The notes under the pieces were generated by a model. The model searched no databases, was not told the origin of the DNA, and worked only from the letters and a program-made list of their open reading frames with translations. From DASSNR01 sp036278935 (lineage in GTDB: Bacteria > Gemmatimonadota > Gemmatimonadetes > Gemmatimonadales > Gemmatimonadaceae): a stretch of DNA of 59,015 bases. This document shows positions 51,403 to 59,015 of the stretch, piece after piece. The first letter of the stretch is position 1. Each line of letters begins with the position of its first letter. Made by a program: the position numbers and the translations under genes. Location: positions 1 to 59,015 of the forward strand of contig DASUKA010000152.1 of the NCBI GenBank assembly GCA_036278935.1, in the 5' to 3' direction.

Positions 51403-52732
51403 CAAGCCCGGCACCGTCTACATCGAAACCTATGGCTGCCAGATGAACGTCAGCGATTCCGAGCTGATGCACGGCCGCCTGGCCGAGTACGGCTATGAAG
51501 CGACGGAGTCGCCGGACGACGCGGATGTCATTCTGGTGAACACCTGCGCCATTCGGGACCACGCGGAGCAGCGGGTGCTCGGGCGCCTGGGCGAGCTCAA
51601 GCGCCACATGAAGCCCGACACGATCCTGGGCGTGACCGGATGCATGGCGCAGCGGCTGGGCGCGCGGTTGCTGGACCGCGCCCGGCATGTGGATCTGGTG
51701 ATCGGCCCGGATGGATACCGTGCGCTCCCGGCGCTCATCGACGGCGCACGGCGCGGGGAGCGCGTGGCCGCCGTGGACTTCGACATGGAGGAGCACTACG
51801 AGGACTTCCGCGCCCGCCGTGCCGAGGGGGTCTGCGCATGGATTCCCGTGCAGCGCGGGTGCGATTACCGATGCACGTACTGCATCGTTCCGACCACGCG
51901 GGGTGCCGAGCGCAGTCGCCGCCTTGCCGACGTCGTGCGCGAAGTGCGCGACGTTGCGGCGGAGGGAATTACGGAGGTGACGCTGCTGGGGCAGACCGTG
52001 AACTCCTATCACGATGGAGAGCACGACTTTGCCGACCTGCTCCGCGCGGTGGGGAGCGTGAACGGCGTGCGGCGGGTGCGCTTCACCAGCCCACACCCCA
52101 ACGATTTCAGCGACCGTGTGATCACGGCCATGGCCGAGACTCCGACGGTGTGCGAGCACGTGCATCTGCCCATGCAGTCCGGTTCCACGCGCGTGCTCAA
52201 GCGCATGCTCCGCCGATATACGCGGGAGGGATACTTCGAGTGCGTGGAGCGGCTGCGCGGGCAGATTCCCGGCCTGGCGCTCACCACGGACATCATTGTC
52301 GGCTTCCCGGGCGAGACGGAGGAGGACTTTGCCGAGACGGTGAGTGCCGTGCAGGAGATCGGCTTCGATGACGCCTTCACCTTCAAGTTCTCGCCACGCG
52401 AAGGCACACCGGCCACGCGCATGCCGTCGCATCTCACCGTGTCGGACGAGGTGGCGGGTGCGCGTCTGGACCATCTGATCGGCGTTGTGCGCGAGAAGGC
52501 CCGCCAGCGGAACCTTGCACTCCTCGGGACACGACATGAAGTGCTCATCGAGAAGGTATCGCGCCGCGGTACCCTGCTGCAGGCGCGGACGCGCCAGCAC
52601 CGCACGGTGCTCGTACCCGGCGACGCGGAGATGATCGGGCGATACTACGACGTCGAGCTCACGGGGACCACCGGGTCGACCTTCACCGGGGCGATCGTGC
52701 GCACCGGGCGCCCGTTGCCCATGGCGGGATAA
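51392..52732 (+). CDS. miaB: tRNA-2-methylthio-N6-dimethylallyladenosine synthase
   Basis: A 446-aa radical SAM methylthiotransferase that adds a methylthio group to i6A37 of tRNAs. The N-terminal MTTase domain holds Cys16, Cys52 and Cys84 (ligands of the auxiliary 4Fe-4S cluster; YGCQMN, NTCAIR, GCMAQ); the radical SAM cluster motif CDYRCTYC uses Cys157, Cys161 and Cys164; a TRAM domain is at the C-terminus (RHEVLIEKVSRRG). QSGSTRVLKRMLRRYT and DIIVGFPGETEEDF are family blocks. ATG 51392 with GGAGAG 4-9 bases upstream; it overlaps the preceding kinase gene. Confidence 0.95.
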   Translation: MSADKPGTVYIETYGCQMNVSDSELMHGRLAEYGYEATESPDDADVILVNTCAIRDHAEQRVLGRLGELKRHMKPDTILGVTGCMAQRLGARLLDRARHVDLVIGPDGYRALPALIDGARRGERVAAVDFDMEEHYEDFRARRAEGVCAWIPVQRGCDYRCTYCIVPTTRGAERSRRLADVVREVRDVAAEGITEVTLLGQTVNSYHDGEHDFADLLRAVGSVNGVRRVRFTSPHPNDFSDRVITAMAETPTVCEHVHLPMQSGSTRVLKRMLRRYTREGYFECVERLRGQIPGLALTTDIIVGFPGETEEDFAETVSAVQEIGFDDAFTFKFSPREGTPATRMPSHLTVSDEVAGARLDHLIGVVREKARQRNLALLGTRHEVLIEKVSRRGTLLQARTRQHRTVLVPGDAEMIGRYYDVELTGTTGSTFTGAIVRTGRPLPMAG

Positions 52733-52782
52733 TCCGATGGTGCGCGCCGACAATCGATGACGCATCCGGGGGCGAGAGTGGC

Positions 52783-52788
52783 TAGCGA
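52783..52788 (+). promoter_or_regulatory. Possible -10 element 6 bp before comEC
   Basis: TAGCGA ends six bases before ATG 52795, in the same relation as TAGCTT to the genes at 35509 and 37477. No clear -35 is seen, so this is only weakly supported. Confidence 0.2.
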
Positions 52789-52794
52789 TGCAGC

Positions 52795-55005
52795 ATGCCA
52801 CTCATCGCCCTCGCTGTTGCCGCCTATGCTGGCGGCCTGATCCTGGGCTTTGGCGGCGCCTCGGTGCTGGCGCTGCTGCTGGTCGTGGCGGTGCTGGTCG
52901 TCGCGTTTCTGCGCCGCGCTCCCACGCTGGCGGCGCTTACGGCCGTGGCTGCCGCCGGCGCCATCGTGGCACGCGCGACCCAGGCCTCGGAACAGCGGTG
53001 CCGGGCGCGTGCGCTCATCACGCCGCAATGGACGGTTACGCTGGCCGATGCGGCCGCGCCCGGCGCTTTCGTGCCGGGCCGCGCGCGGTTGGGTGGCTGC
53101 AGTGTGCGCATGGCGCTGGCGGTCCAGCAGGGGCGGGGGGGCGCGGGAGCTGTGGTGTTGGTGCGGGGCGTGGCTGTGGCGTCCAGGCGCGGGATCAAGA
53201 TCGAGCACGCGGTGCTGGCGCCCGTTGGCCGCCGCTCACTCACCCTCGCGCTCCGCGCCCGCGCCGGCGTAGCGATCGACAGCGTCTTCCGGCTGGACGC
53301 GCCGCTCGTGCGCGCGCTGCTCATCGCCGACACCCGTTCGCTCGACCCTGCGCTGCGCGATCGCTTCGCCGCCGCGGGGATCGTGCACATGCTCTCGATC
53401 TCCGGGATGCACGTGGCCATCATCGCCGCGGCCATTCTGCTCATCTTCCAGGCGTTGCGGCTCCCGCGCACCTCGGCGACCGTGGCCACGCTCGCCGCCA
53501 CGGCGGGGTACATCGCGCTCATCGGTGCGCCGCCCGCGGCGCTCCGCGCGGCCGTGATGCTGGGAATCGGGGCGGTCTCCAGGCTCATGCAGCGCCCGGT
53601 GTCGCCGTGGGCCGCGCTCGCGCTCGGCGCCGCGATACCGCTGGCCGAGCCGCGTACGGTGCTGGATGTCGGCTATCAGCTCAGCATCATCGGGATGGCC
53701 AGCCTGATCGCGGGCGGCGCGCTCGCGCGCCGGTGGATTGTGCCGCGCCTGGCTGGCTGGCGTGCCGAGTTGGCGGTGACGATGCTCATCTCCGTGGTGG
53801 CCACGCTGGCCTGCGCACCGCTCGTGGCCTGGCGATTCGGCCGGCTGAGCCTCATCGCGCCGGTCACGAACGTGGTGGCCGCACCCATTGTCGGCGTCCT
53901 GCAGCCCACGCTCTTCCTGGCGCTGCTCGCGCGCCCCGTGCTGCCGCTGGCGCGCTTTCTCGCGGGCGCCGCACACCCGATGATCGTCGCGCTCAACTTC
54001 GTGGCACGCACGGGCGCTGGGGTGCCATACGGATCGATTGTCGTGGCGCCAACCCGAACGGCCGCGATGCTGGCGGGCGTGGCGAGCGCGGCGCTGTTGG
54101 CGGCCTGCATGAGCCGCTTTCCGGGTCGCGCGCTCATTGTGGCAGTCGGCTCGCTCACGATCGTGGCCTGGCTTCCGCTCGTCCCTGCCGGAGCGGGCGA
54201 CGTGGAGCTCCACGTGATCGACGTGGGGCAGGGCGACGCCATCGCGCTGCGCACGCCGCACGGGCACTGGGTGCTCGTGGATGCCGGGCGCACGTGGCGC
54301 GGCGGCGATGCCGGCCGGAGCACCGTCATCCCGTACCTCCGGCGCTATGGCGGTGACGTGGTGGCGTTCATGCTCTCCCATCCGCATGCGGATCACGTGG
54401 GAGGTGCAGCCAGCGTATTCCGAGCGCTGCACCCGGCCGCGTACTGGGACGGGGCGTTCGCTGGTGGGAGCGAGCCCTACCTCGCATCGCTGCTCACGGC
54501 GCGATCCGTGGGCGTGCCCTGGCACCGCGCGCATCCAGGCGATACGCTCCGCGTGGACGGCGTCTCCATGAGCGTCCTGGCGCCCGATTCCGCCTGGATG
54601 TCCACGCTCGATGATCCGAACGAGGCGAGCCTGGTGGTGCTGGTGCAGTTTCACGCGGTGCGATTCCTGCTAGTGGGTGACGCCGAGCGTGGCGAGGAGC
54701 GGTGGCTCCTGGCGCACGACTCGGCGGACCTGCACGCGGACGTGCTGAAGGTGGGGCATCATGGGAGCTCCACCAGCAGCACGGCGCCCTTTCTGGACGC
54801 CGTGCGGCCGCGTGTGGCGGTGATTTCCGTGGGGGCGGGGAACAGCTACGGCCACCCGAGCGCATCGGTGGTTCACGCGCTCGCCGCACGCGGTGCCGTC
54901 GTATTGCGGACGGACCGCGAGGGGAGCATCATCATCCATACCGACGGCCACCACATTCGCATCGAGGAACAAGGAGACGAGTGGACGCTCTCGCCGGCAT
55001 CCTGA
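52795..55005 (+). CDS. comEC: ComEC/Rec2-family DNA uptake channel protein
   Basis: A 736-aa inner-membrane protein, full length for ComEC, the channel that carries single-stranded DNA into the cytoplasm during natural transformation. N-terminal membrane helices and a short soluble region precede the Competence domain (RALLIADTRSLDPALRDRFAAAG, then the SISGMHVAII motif), with about ten helices in all. The C-terminal third is a metallo-beta-lactamase-like domain (IDVGQGDAIALRT; SHPHADHVGG; LKVGHHGSSTSS; VISVGAGNSYGHPS) with intact metal ligands. It starts 62 bp after miaB; its stop lies inside the next gene. No other competence gene is in the window. Confidence 0.92.
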   Translation: MPLIALAVAAYAGGLILGFGGASVLALLLVVAVLVVAFLRRAPTLAALTAVAAAGAIVARATQASEQRCRARALITPQWTVTLADAAAPGAFVPGRARLGGCSVRMALAVQQGRGGAGAVVLVRGVAVASRRGIKIEHAVLAPVGRRSLTLALRARAGVAIDSVFRLDAPLVRALLIADTRSLDPALRDRFAAAGIVHMLSISGMHVAIIAAAILLIFQALRLPRTSATVATLAATAGYIALIGAPPAALRAAVMLGIGAVSRLMQRPVSPWAALALGAAIPLAEPRTVLDVGYQLSIIGMASLIAGGALARRWIVPRLAGWRAELAVTMLISVVATLACAPLVAWRFGRLSLIAPVTNVVAAPIVGVLQPTLFLALLARPVLPLARFLAGAAHPMIVALNFVARTGAGVPYGSIVVAPTRTAAMLAGVASAALLAACMSRFPGRALIVAVGSLTIVAWLPLVPAGAGDVELHVIDVGQGDAIALRTPHGHWVLVDAGRTWRGGDAGRSTVIPYLRRYGGDVVAFMLSHPHADHVGGAASVFRALHPAAYWDGAFAGGSEPYLASLLTARSVGVPWHRAHPGDTLRVDGVSMSVLAPDSAWMSTLDDPNEASLVVLVQFHAVRFLLVGDAERGEERWLLAHDSADLHADVLKVGHHGSSTSSTAPFLDAVRPRVAVISVGAGNSYGHPSASVVHALAARGAVVLRTDREGSIIIHTDGHHIRIEEQGDEWTLSPAS

Positions 55006-55382
55006 GGCCACTTCTTGGCCGTCCCGTCACGCTGTCGAGCGCACTCCTGGATCGCTACCCGGAACTGCGCCTGGCGCGCGTGCGCCGCGGCGGGCTCCCG
55101 GTGCGAGTGGGCGGGTGGATGCTCGGGCGTCGCACGGCCGCGGCGATCACCCTGTGGCATACCGTCTTTCTGGCACCCCGCGAGCCCGCCGCGGTGGAAC
55201 TGCTCTTGCACGAGCTACGACACATTCATCAGTTTCAGGAGAGCGCGACCTTCCCGGTGCAATACTTGTGGGAGAGTCTGCGCCGCGGGTATCACCACAA
55301 CCGATTCGAGGCTGACGCGCGCCGCTACGCTACCGCGCGGCTACGCGAGTCCGGCCCCGAACTGCGTCGAGGAGAGGGTTGA
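54981..55382 (+). CDS. Small HExxH-motif protein, putative metallopeptidase-like
   Basis: A 133-aa protein of unknown family. It contains HELRH (His77-Glu78-Leu79-Arg80-His81) followed by IHQFQ, and 29 residues after His81 a Glu in NRFEADARRYA; together these match the zinc-ligand layout of gluzincin-like minimal domains such as DUF4157. GTG 54981 has an ideal AAGGAG site 5 bases upstream, which fixes the start inside the end of comEC (25-bp overlap). The stop overlaps the TTG of the fbp gene (TTGA). No signal peptide is evident. It may be a tiny protease or a zinc-binding remnant; function unknown. Confidence 0.72.
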   Translation: MDALAGILRPLLGRPVTLSSALLDRYPELRLARVRRGGLPVRVGGWMLGRRTAAAITLWHTVFLAPREPAAVELLLHELRHIHQFQESATFPVQYLWESLRRGYHHNRFEADARRYATARLRESGPELRRGEG

Positions 55383-56416
55383 CCGTGGTCCAGCATACTC
55401 CCACATCAGTCGTCACGATCGAGCGGTTCATCGTCGAGGAGGAACGGCTGCATCCGGAAGCCACTGGCGAGCTGTCCGGAATTCTCTACGATATCGCGCT
55501 CGCGGCGAAGATGATCGCCAACAAGGTGCGCAGCGCCGGCCTCGCCGACATTCTGGGCGCCACGCACACCGAGAACGTGCACGGCGAGATCCAGCAGAAG
55601 CTGGATGTGCTCGCGAACGAGATCGTGATCAAGGCCATGGATCACGGCGGCCGCCTGTGCGGCATGGCGTCCGAGGAAGAGCCGGACATCATCCAGATTC
55701 CCGATGGCTTCCGGTGCGGCAAGTACCTGCTCCTCTTCGACCCGCTGGACGGCTCGTCGAACATCGATGTGAACGTCCCCGTCGGCACGATCTTCTCCGT
55801 GGTGCGCAAGATCACGCGCGGCACCCGTGGAGAGCTGGAGGACGTGCTGCAGCCGGGCCGCCGCCAGGTGGCAGCCGGCTACGTGATCTATGGATCGAGC
55901 ACTATGCTGGTCTACACCACGGGGCAGGGAGTCCACGGCTTCACGCTCGATCCGTCCATCGGCGAGTTCCTGCTCTCGCACCAGAACATTCGCACGCCGG
56001 AAAGCGGGCGGTATCTGAGCGTGAACGACTCGTACGAGCAGTTCTGGGACGAGAACGTGCGCGCGCTCATGCGGCGCTATCGCGGGCTGGATGGCGACCG
56101 CAAGGCGCTCAACGTGCGCTACGTGGGGTCGCTCGTGGCGGACTTTCACCGCAACCTGCTGGGCGGCGGCGTGTTCGCCTATCCATCGAACAGTCGGAAT
56201 CAGCATGGCAAGCTGCGGCTGCTGTACGAGGCCGATCCGTTGGCGTTCATCGTCGAGCAGGCTGGCGGCGCGGCCACGGACGGTACCACGCGCATCCTCG
56301 ACCTCCAGCCCACCGAGCTGCACCAGCGCACCCCGCTCTACATCGGGAGTCGCGGGGAGATCGAACTGGCGCAGGAGATGCTCGGCGGGGGCGCGCTCAG
56401 CGGCGCCGGGGCGTAG
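55379..56416 (+). CDS. fbp: Fructose-1,6-bisphosphatase class I
   Basis: A 345-aa enzyme that removes the 1-phosphate of fructose 1,6-bisphosphate in gluconeogenesis. Signatures of class I FBPase: EIVIKAM, ASEEEPDIIQI (metal-binding Glu pair), LLFDPLDGSSNIDVNVPVGTIFSV (Asp-Pro-Leu-Asp-Gly metal site), LRYVGSLVADFHRNLLGGGVFAYP, GKLRLLYEADPLAFIVEQAGG. The start is either TTG 55379, overlapping the upstream TGA, or GTG 55385, which has better spacing to the GGAGAGGG site. Coupled to the small HExxH gene. Confidence 0.95.
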   Translation: MTVVQHTPTSVVTIERFIVEEERLHPEATGELSGILYDIALAAKMIANKVRSAGLADILGATHTENVHGEIQQKLDVLANEIVIKAMDHGGRLCGMASEEEPDIIQIPDGFRCGKYLLLFDPLDGSSNIDVNVPVGTIFSVVRKITRGTRGELEDVLQPGRRQVAAGYVIYGSSTMLVYTTGQGVHGFTLDPSIGEFLLSHQNIRTPESGRYLSVNDSYEQFWDENVRALMRRYRGLDGDRKALNVRYVGSLVADFHRNLLGGGVFAYPSNSRNQHGKLRLLYEADPLAFIVEQAGGAATDGTTRILDLQPTELHQRTPLYIGSRGEIELAQEMLGGGALSGAGA

Positions 56417-56450
56417 CGCCCGCCGTCGGCTCCGTGCGCGGGGGCGCTAC
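56413..56450. terminator. Possible bidirectional terminator between fbp and the convergent kinase gene
   Basis: GTAGCGCC (56413-56420) pairs with GGCGCTAC (56443-56450), and the next bases add partial GC pairing. The arms include the stop codons of fbp (TAG, 56414-56416) and of the minus-strand kinase (TAG at 56449-56447). No U-tract, so only moderately likely. Confidence 0.4.
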
Positions 56451-57670
56451 GCCGTCGCGCGCGGCAGCCGGACGGTGAATACCGAGCCACACCCCAGCGT
56501 ACTCGTCGCCGTCAGGTCGCCGTGCATGAGACGCGCGAGATTCCGGCTGATGGCCAGGCCAAGCCCGGTGCCCTCGGTCGCGCTACTGAGGTCGTGATCG
56601 AGGCGCACGAAGGGGTCGAAAATCTGCTCGAGCTTCGGCGCCGGAATTCCGCTGCCGGTATCGCGCACCTGGATGATGACGTCCGCGTCGTCGGCGGTGC
56701 ATGTGAGCACGATCTCCCCCTGGGGTGGGGTGAACTTGATGGCATTGGACAGGAGGTTGAGCACCACCTGCTGCAGCTTCTCGCGATCGGCCCGGGCCGT
56801 CAGCGCGGGATCGCACCGGTCGAACCGGTACCGCAGCGTCTTGGCGCGCACCTGCGGTGCGATGAGCGCCTCCATGTCCAAGAGCGTTTCGTCCATCGGC
56901 ACATCACACACGGTGCACTGCACCCGGCCCGCTTCGAGCTTGGCGAAGTCGAGCACGTCGTTGATCAGGCCGAGCAGATACCGTTCATTCCGCCGGATGC
57001 GCTGCAGCGCCTCGCGTTGGGCATCGATCACCGGCCCGTAGACTTCCATGTCGATCAGGTCCACGTATCCTGCAATGGCATTGAGCGGCGTGCGCAGCTC
57101 GTGGCTCATGGTCGCGAGAAACTGGCTCTTCGACTGATTTGCATTCTCGGCGTCGCGCCGCGCCGCTCGCTCGGCCTCATAGAGGCGCGCATTCTCCGCC
57201 AGGAGCGCCGCCCGTTCGGCTTCCTCCGCCAGTCGTGCATTCTCGAGTGGCGCGGCGGTCTGATCGGCCAGGGCGGAGAGCAGCCATTCGTCGTCCGGCG
57301 TGGCCGGCCGTTCCGCGGGTCGCAGCACGGCCAGGAGCCCGGTGACGCGTCCCTGCACGACGAGGGGCACCCCGATGAAGCGCTCCAGCGAGTCCGCGCC
57401 TAAGAGGCGCTGGAGTCCGCCGATGGTCGATTCGTCCAATGTGCCCGTAAGCCGCTCGGCGCGCTCCGGCGAGATGCCGGCGGAGGCGCGCACGTGGAAG
57501 AGCCCATCGGCGTCGGTCAGCATGAGAATCGCCTTGTCCGTCCCCAGCAGCTCGGCGGCCTGATCGGCCGTGAGTCTCAGGATCTCCGTGAGCGAGGTTG
57601 CATAGGTAAAGGCGCGACTCACCTGGGTGAGGCGCTGGAGGCGGCCCGCCTGCGTTGCCCGCGCGTTCAT
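56447..57670 (-). CDS. GAF-domain histidine kinase
   Basis: A 407-aa soluble kinase. The N-terminal GAF domain covers about residues 15-148 (TEILRLTADQAAELLGTDKAILMLTD..., VPLVVQGRVTGLLAV), then an Ala/Glu-rich coiled coil (about 140-180), HisKA with His190 (SHELRTPLNAI) and an HATPase domain with N box LLSNAIKF, G1 DTGSGIPAP and G2 GTGLGLAI. ATG 57670 has a GGGAG site 7 bases upstream. It lies 17 bp downstream of the KaiC-like ATPase gene on the same strand, so the two are likely co-transcribed and may form a signalling pair. Confidence 0.91.
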   Translation of the reverse strand: MNARATQAGRLQRLTQVSRAFTYATSLTEILRLTADQAAELLGTDKAILMLTDADGLFHVRASAGISPERAERLTGTLDESTIGGLQRLLGADSLERFIGVPLVVQGRVTGLLAVLRPAERPATPDDEWLLSALADQTAAPLENARLAEEAERAALLAENARLYEAERAARRDAENANQSKSQFLATMSHELRTPLNAIAGYVDLIDMEVYGPVIDAQREALQRIRRNERYLLGLINDVLDFAKLEAGRVQCTVCDVPMDETLLDMEALIAPQVRAKTLRYRFDRCDPALTARADREKLQQVVLNLLSNAIKFTPPQGEIVLTCTADDADVIIQVRDTGSGIPAPKLEQIFDPFVRLDHDLSSATEGTGLGLAISRNLARLMHGDLTATSTLGCGSVFTVRLPRATA

Positions 57671-57686
57671 GGTGACACTCCCTGCT

Positions 57687-59015
57687 CTAAATGACCCGCA
57701 CGCCCCGATGCCCGATCTCAAAGGTATGCAGGCCGGGCTCGTGCGGGCTACGCCGCGTCTTGATCACTCGCAATGTGCGGGCCGAACGCTCGGCGGTCGG
57801 CAGCGACAGGAGGAGCACATTGTCTGACATGTAGCTGAGTTGCTGCTCTTGGGGCGTATGCCGCGTCTGCGCCCCAGTGTCCACCTCGGATTCGAGCGTC
57901 AACACGCTCGTCACACCGCGCACGGCGAAGTGCTGCTCCAACGCGTATAGGTAGTCGTGCAACCGCTGCGGGTCGGTCGCCGCGGCGGACAGGTCGCCTA
58001 CCGCGTCAACCACCACGCGCCTGATCCCCTGGCTCTGCATGAGCGCAAAGATTTCCACGATGATGCTGTCGATCTGCAGCTCCACCGGCGACTTGTACAG
58101 CAGATGCAGTCCCTGCCGCTCCGCGTCGTCGACGTCCGTGCCGAGGTCGGCGATCAGCCGCCGCAACTGGGAGGGGTTCTCCTGGAAGTTCACATACAGC
58201 GCCGGCTCGCCACGCCGGAATCCCTCGAGGGCGAATTGTAGCGCCATGGTGGTCTTGCCCGACCCGGTCGGCCCCAGGAGCAGTGTCGTACTCCCCTGCC
58301 ACAGTCCGCCGCCAATGAGGGGATCCAGGCCGCTCACGCCCCACGGCATGCGCTGCCTGCTCACCCGGTACTCCTTGGGCATGGGCGGCGACACGAGGCG
58401 CGGGTAGATGTCGAGCCCCGCGTCCGTGATCCGGAATGCGTGCTGCCCCTCCCGGTATTCGCTCCCCCGGAGTTTCAACACCCGGAAGAATCGCTCATCG
58501 CGCGTGCTGAGCGGGCTGCGAGCCAGCTCGACGATGGAATCGGCCACAGCGAACTCCGGGAACTGGGGGATGTCCTCCCTCGTGTACTCGCCCAGGAGAA
58601 AGGTCGTTGTCTCGTAGGCCGAGAGTAGGCCGGCCAGCTCCGTGATGACGCGTCGCATCTCGCCTCGTGAGGTGGCGAGGTCGTGAATGGCGCGGTAGGA
58701 ATCAATCACGATGATCTGCGGGGAGTGGGTCTTGATCTCGTCCTTCAATCGGGCGACGAGCGCCTGCGGACCCTGCTGCGCGAGCAACGCGCCGAGGTCA
58801 TCGTACATCACCACACTCCCCAGCTTGGCGGCGTCGAAAAATCGGAAGCGCTGCACGTAGCTCATCGCCTTCGCCATCGGCTCCGAGAGCGTGGTGAGGT
58901 AGAGCATCGGGCGGTCGCCGCGCGCGTTGTGGAAGAGCATCTGCTCGGCGAAGATGGTCTTCCCCGTGCCGGGCTGCCCCATGATGACGTTGATGGAGTT
59001 CGCCGGGAATCCGCC
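57687..59015 (-). CDS. KaiC-like double RecA-domain ATPase, N-terminus outside window
   Basis: At least 442 residues are visible; the frame is open past the right edge (reading GGFPANSINVI before the Met at 58982), so the N-terminus is missing. Two RecA-like KaiC domains are present. The first has Walker A GQPGTGKT and Walker B PQIIVIDSYRA; the second begins near MPWGVSGLDPLIGGGLW with Walker A GPTGSGKT and Walker B IRRVVVDAV. In the region of the second domain that in cyanobacterial KaiC holds the autophosphorylated Ser/Thr pair, it reads LSYMSDNVLL, with Ser kept and Tyr in the Thr position. Followed by a GAF-histidine kinase. Likely a signalling ATPase; a clock role is not implied. Confidence 0.88.
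   Translation of the reverse strand, partial: GGFPANSINVIMGQPGTGKTIFAEQMLFHNARGDRPMLYLTTLSEPMAKAMSYVQRFRFFDAAKLGSVVMYDDLGALLAQQGPQALVARLKDEIKTHSPQIIVIDSYRAIHDLATSRGEMRRVITELAGLLSAYETTTFLLGEYTREDIPQFPEFAVADSIVELARSPLSTRDERFFRVLKLRGSEYREGQHAFRITDAGLDIYPRLVSPPMPKEYRVSRQRMPWGVSGLDPLIGGGLWQGSTTLLLGPTGSGKTTMALQFALEGFRRGEPALYVNFQENPSQLRRLIADLGTDVDDAERQGLHLLYKSPVELQIDSIIVEIFALMQSQGIRRVVVDAVGDLSAAATDPQRLHDYLYALEQHFAVRGVTSVLTLESEVDTGAQTRHTPQEQQLSYMSDNVLLLSLPTAERSARTLRVIKTRRSPHEPGLHTFEIGHRGVRVI

Noticed and set aside
1..59015. CRISPR array, tRNA genes, IS elements or prophage
   Set aside because: Scanned for regularly spaced repeats, TTCGAATC-type tRNA arms, terminal inverted repeats with transposases, and phage genes; none seen.
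57687..59015. A cyanobacterial-type circadian clock
   Set aside because: Only a KaiC-like ATPase is present, with no KaiA or KaiB gene in the window and a substituted phosphosite.

Overview
The window looks like a chromosomal segment of a Gram-negative, meso-DAP-type bacterium with very high GC, most probably a member of the Gemmatimonadota. This rests on gene content and style and not on a marker-gene search: lipoproteins and outer-membrane beta-barrel proteins are present, MurE carries the DNPR signature of meso-DAP ligases, and almost every gene overlaps its neighbour by an ATGA, GTGA, TTGA or TAATG junction. I see no tRNA, rRNA, CRISPR array, insertion sequence or prophage.

Region 1 (1-12.8 kb) is a surface-glycan locus. 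Ten minus-strand genes, most of them overlapping, encode three GT9 heptosyltransferase-like enzymes, a GmhB-type heptose bisphosphate phosphatase, two GT4-like and two GT2-like glycosyltransferases, a NodU/WapO-type carbamoyltransferase and a radical SAM/SPASM protein. Across a 269-bp divergent region lie an SDR oxidoreductase and a further GT2 that is a clear paralogue of the one at 760-1761. Together they suggest a heptose-containing, carbamoylated lipopolysaccharide core or related glycan.

A secreted TPR protein with its own promoter and terminator follows (12.9-14.7 kb). Region 2 (14.8-38.4 kb) is the division and cell-wall (dcw) cluster: rsmH-ftsL-ftsI-murE-murF-mraY-murD-ftsW-murG, then a metal-transport island (FTR1 permease, a cation diffusion facilitator with three C-terminal domains, and a probably broken exported-protein gene), then murC-ftsQ-ftsA-ftsZ. 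An M23 endopeptidase is translationally coupled to ftsZ, followed by a BatA-like membrane protein and ftsY. mraZ, murB and ddl are absent from their usual places.

Region 3 (38.5-59 kb) is housekeeping and signalling: recG, a TPR/coiled-coil lipoprotein with a histidine kinase, asnS, an MFS exporter, divergent mazG and alr, a lipoprotein/outer-membrane-protein pair, a REC-histidine kinase hybrid, miaB, comEC, a small HExxH protein, fructose-1,6-bisphosphatase, and a convergent pair made of a GAF-histidine kinase and a double-domain KaiC-like ATPase that runs off the end.

Recurring regulatory signals are sigma70-like promoters (TTGAC-type -35, TAG-type -10) placed close to start codons, which points to short-leader or leaderless mRNAs, plus several long inverted repeats between genes.
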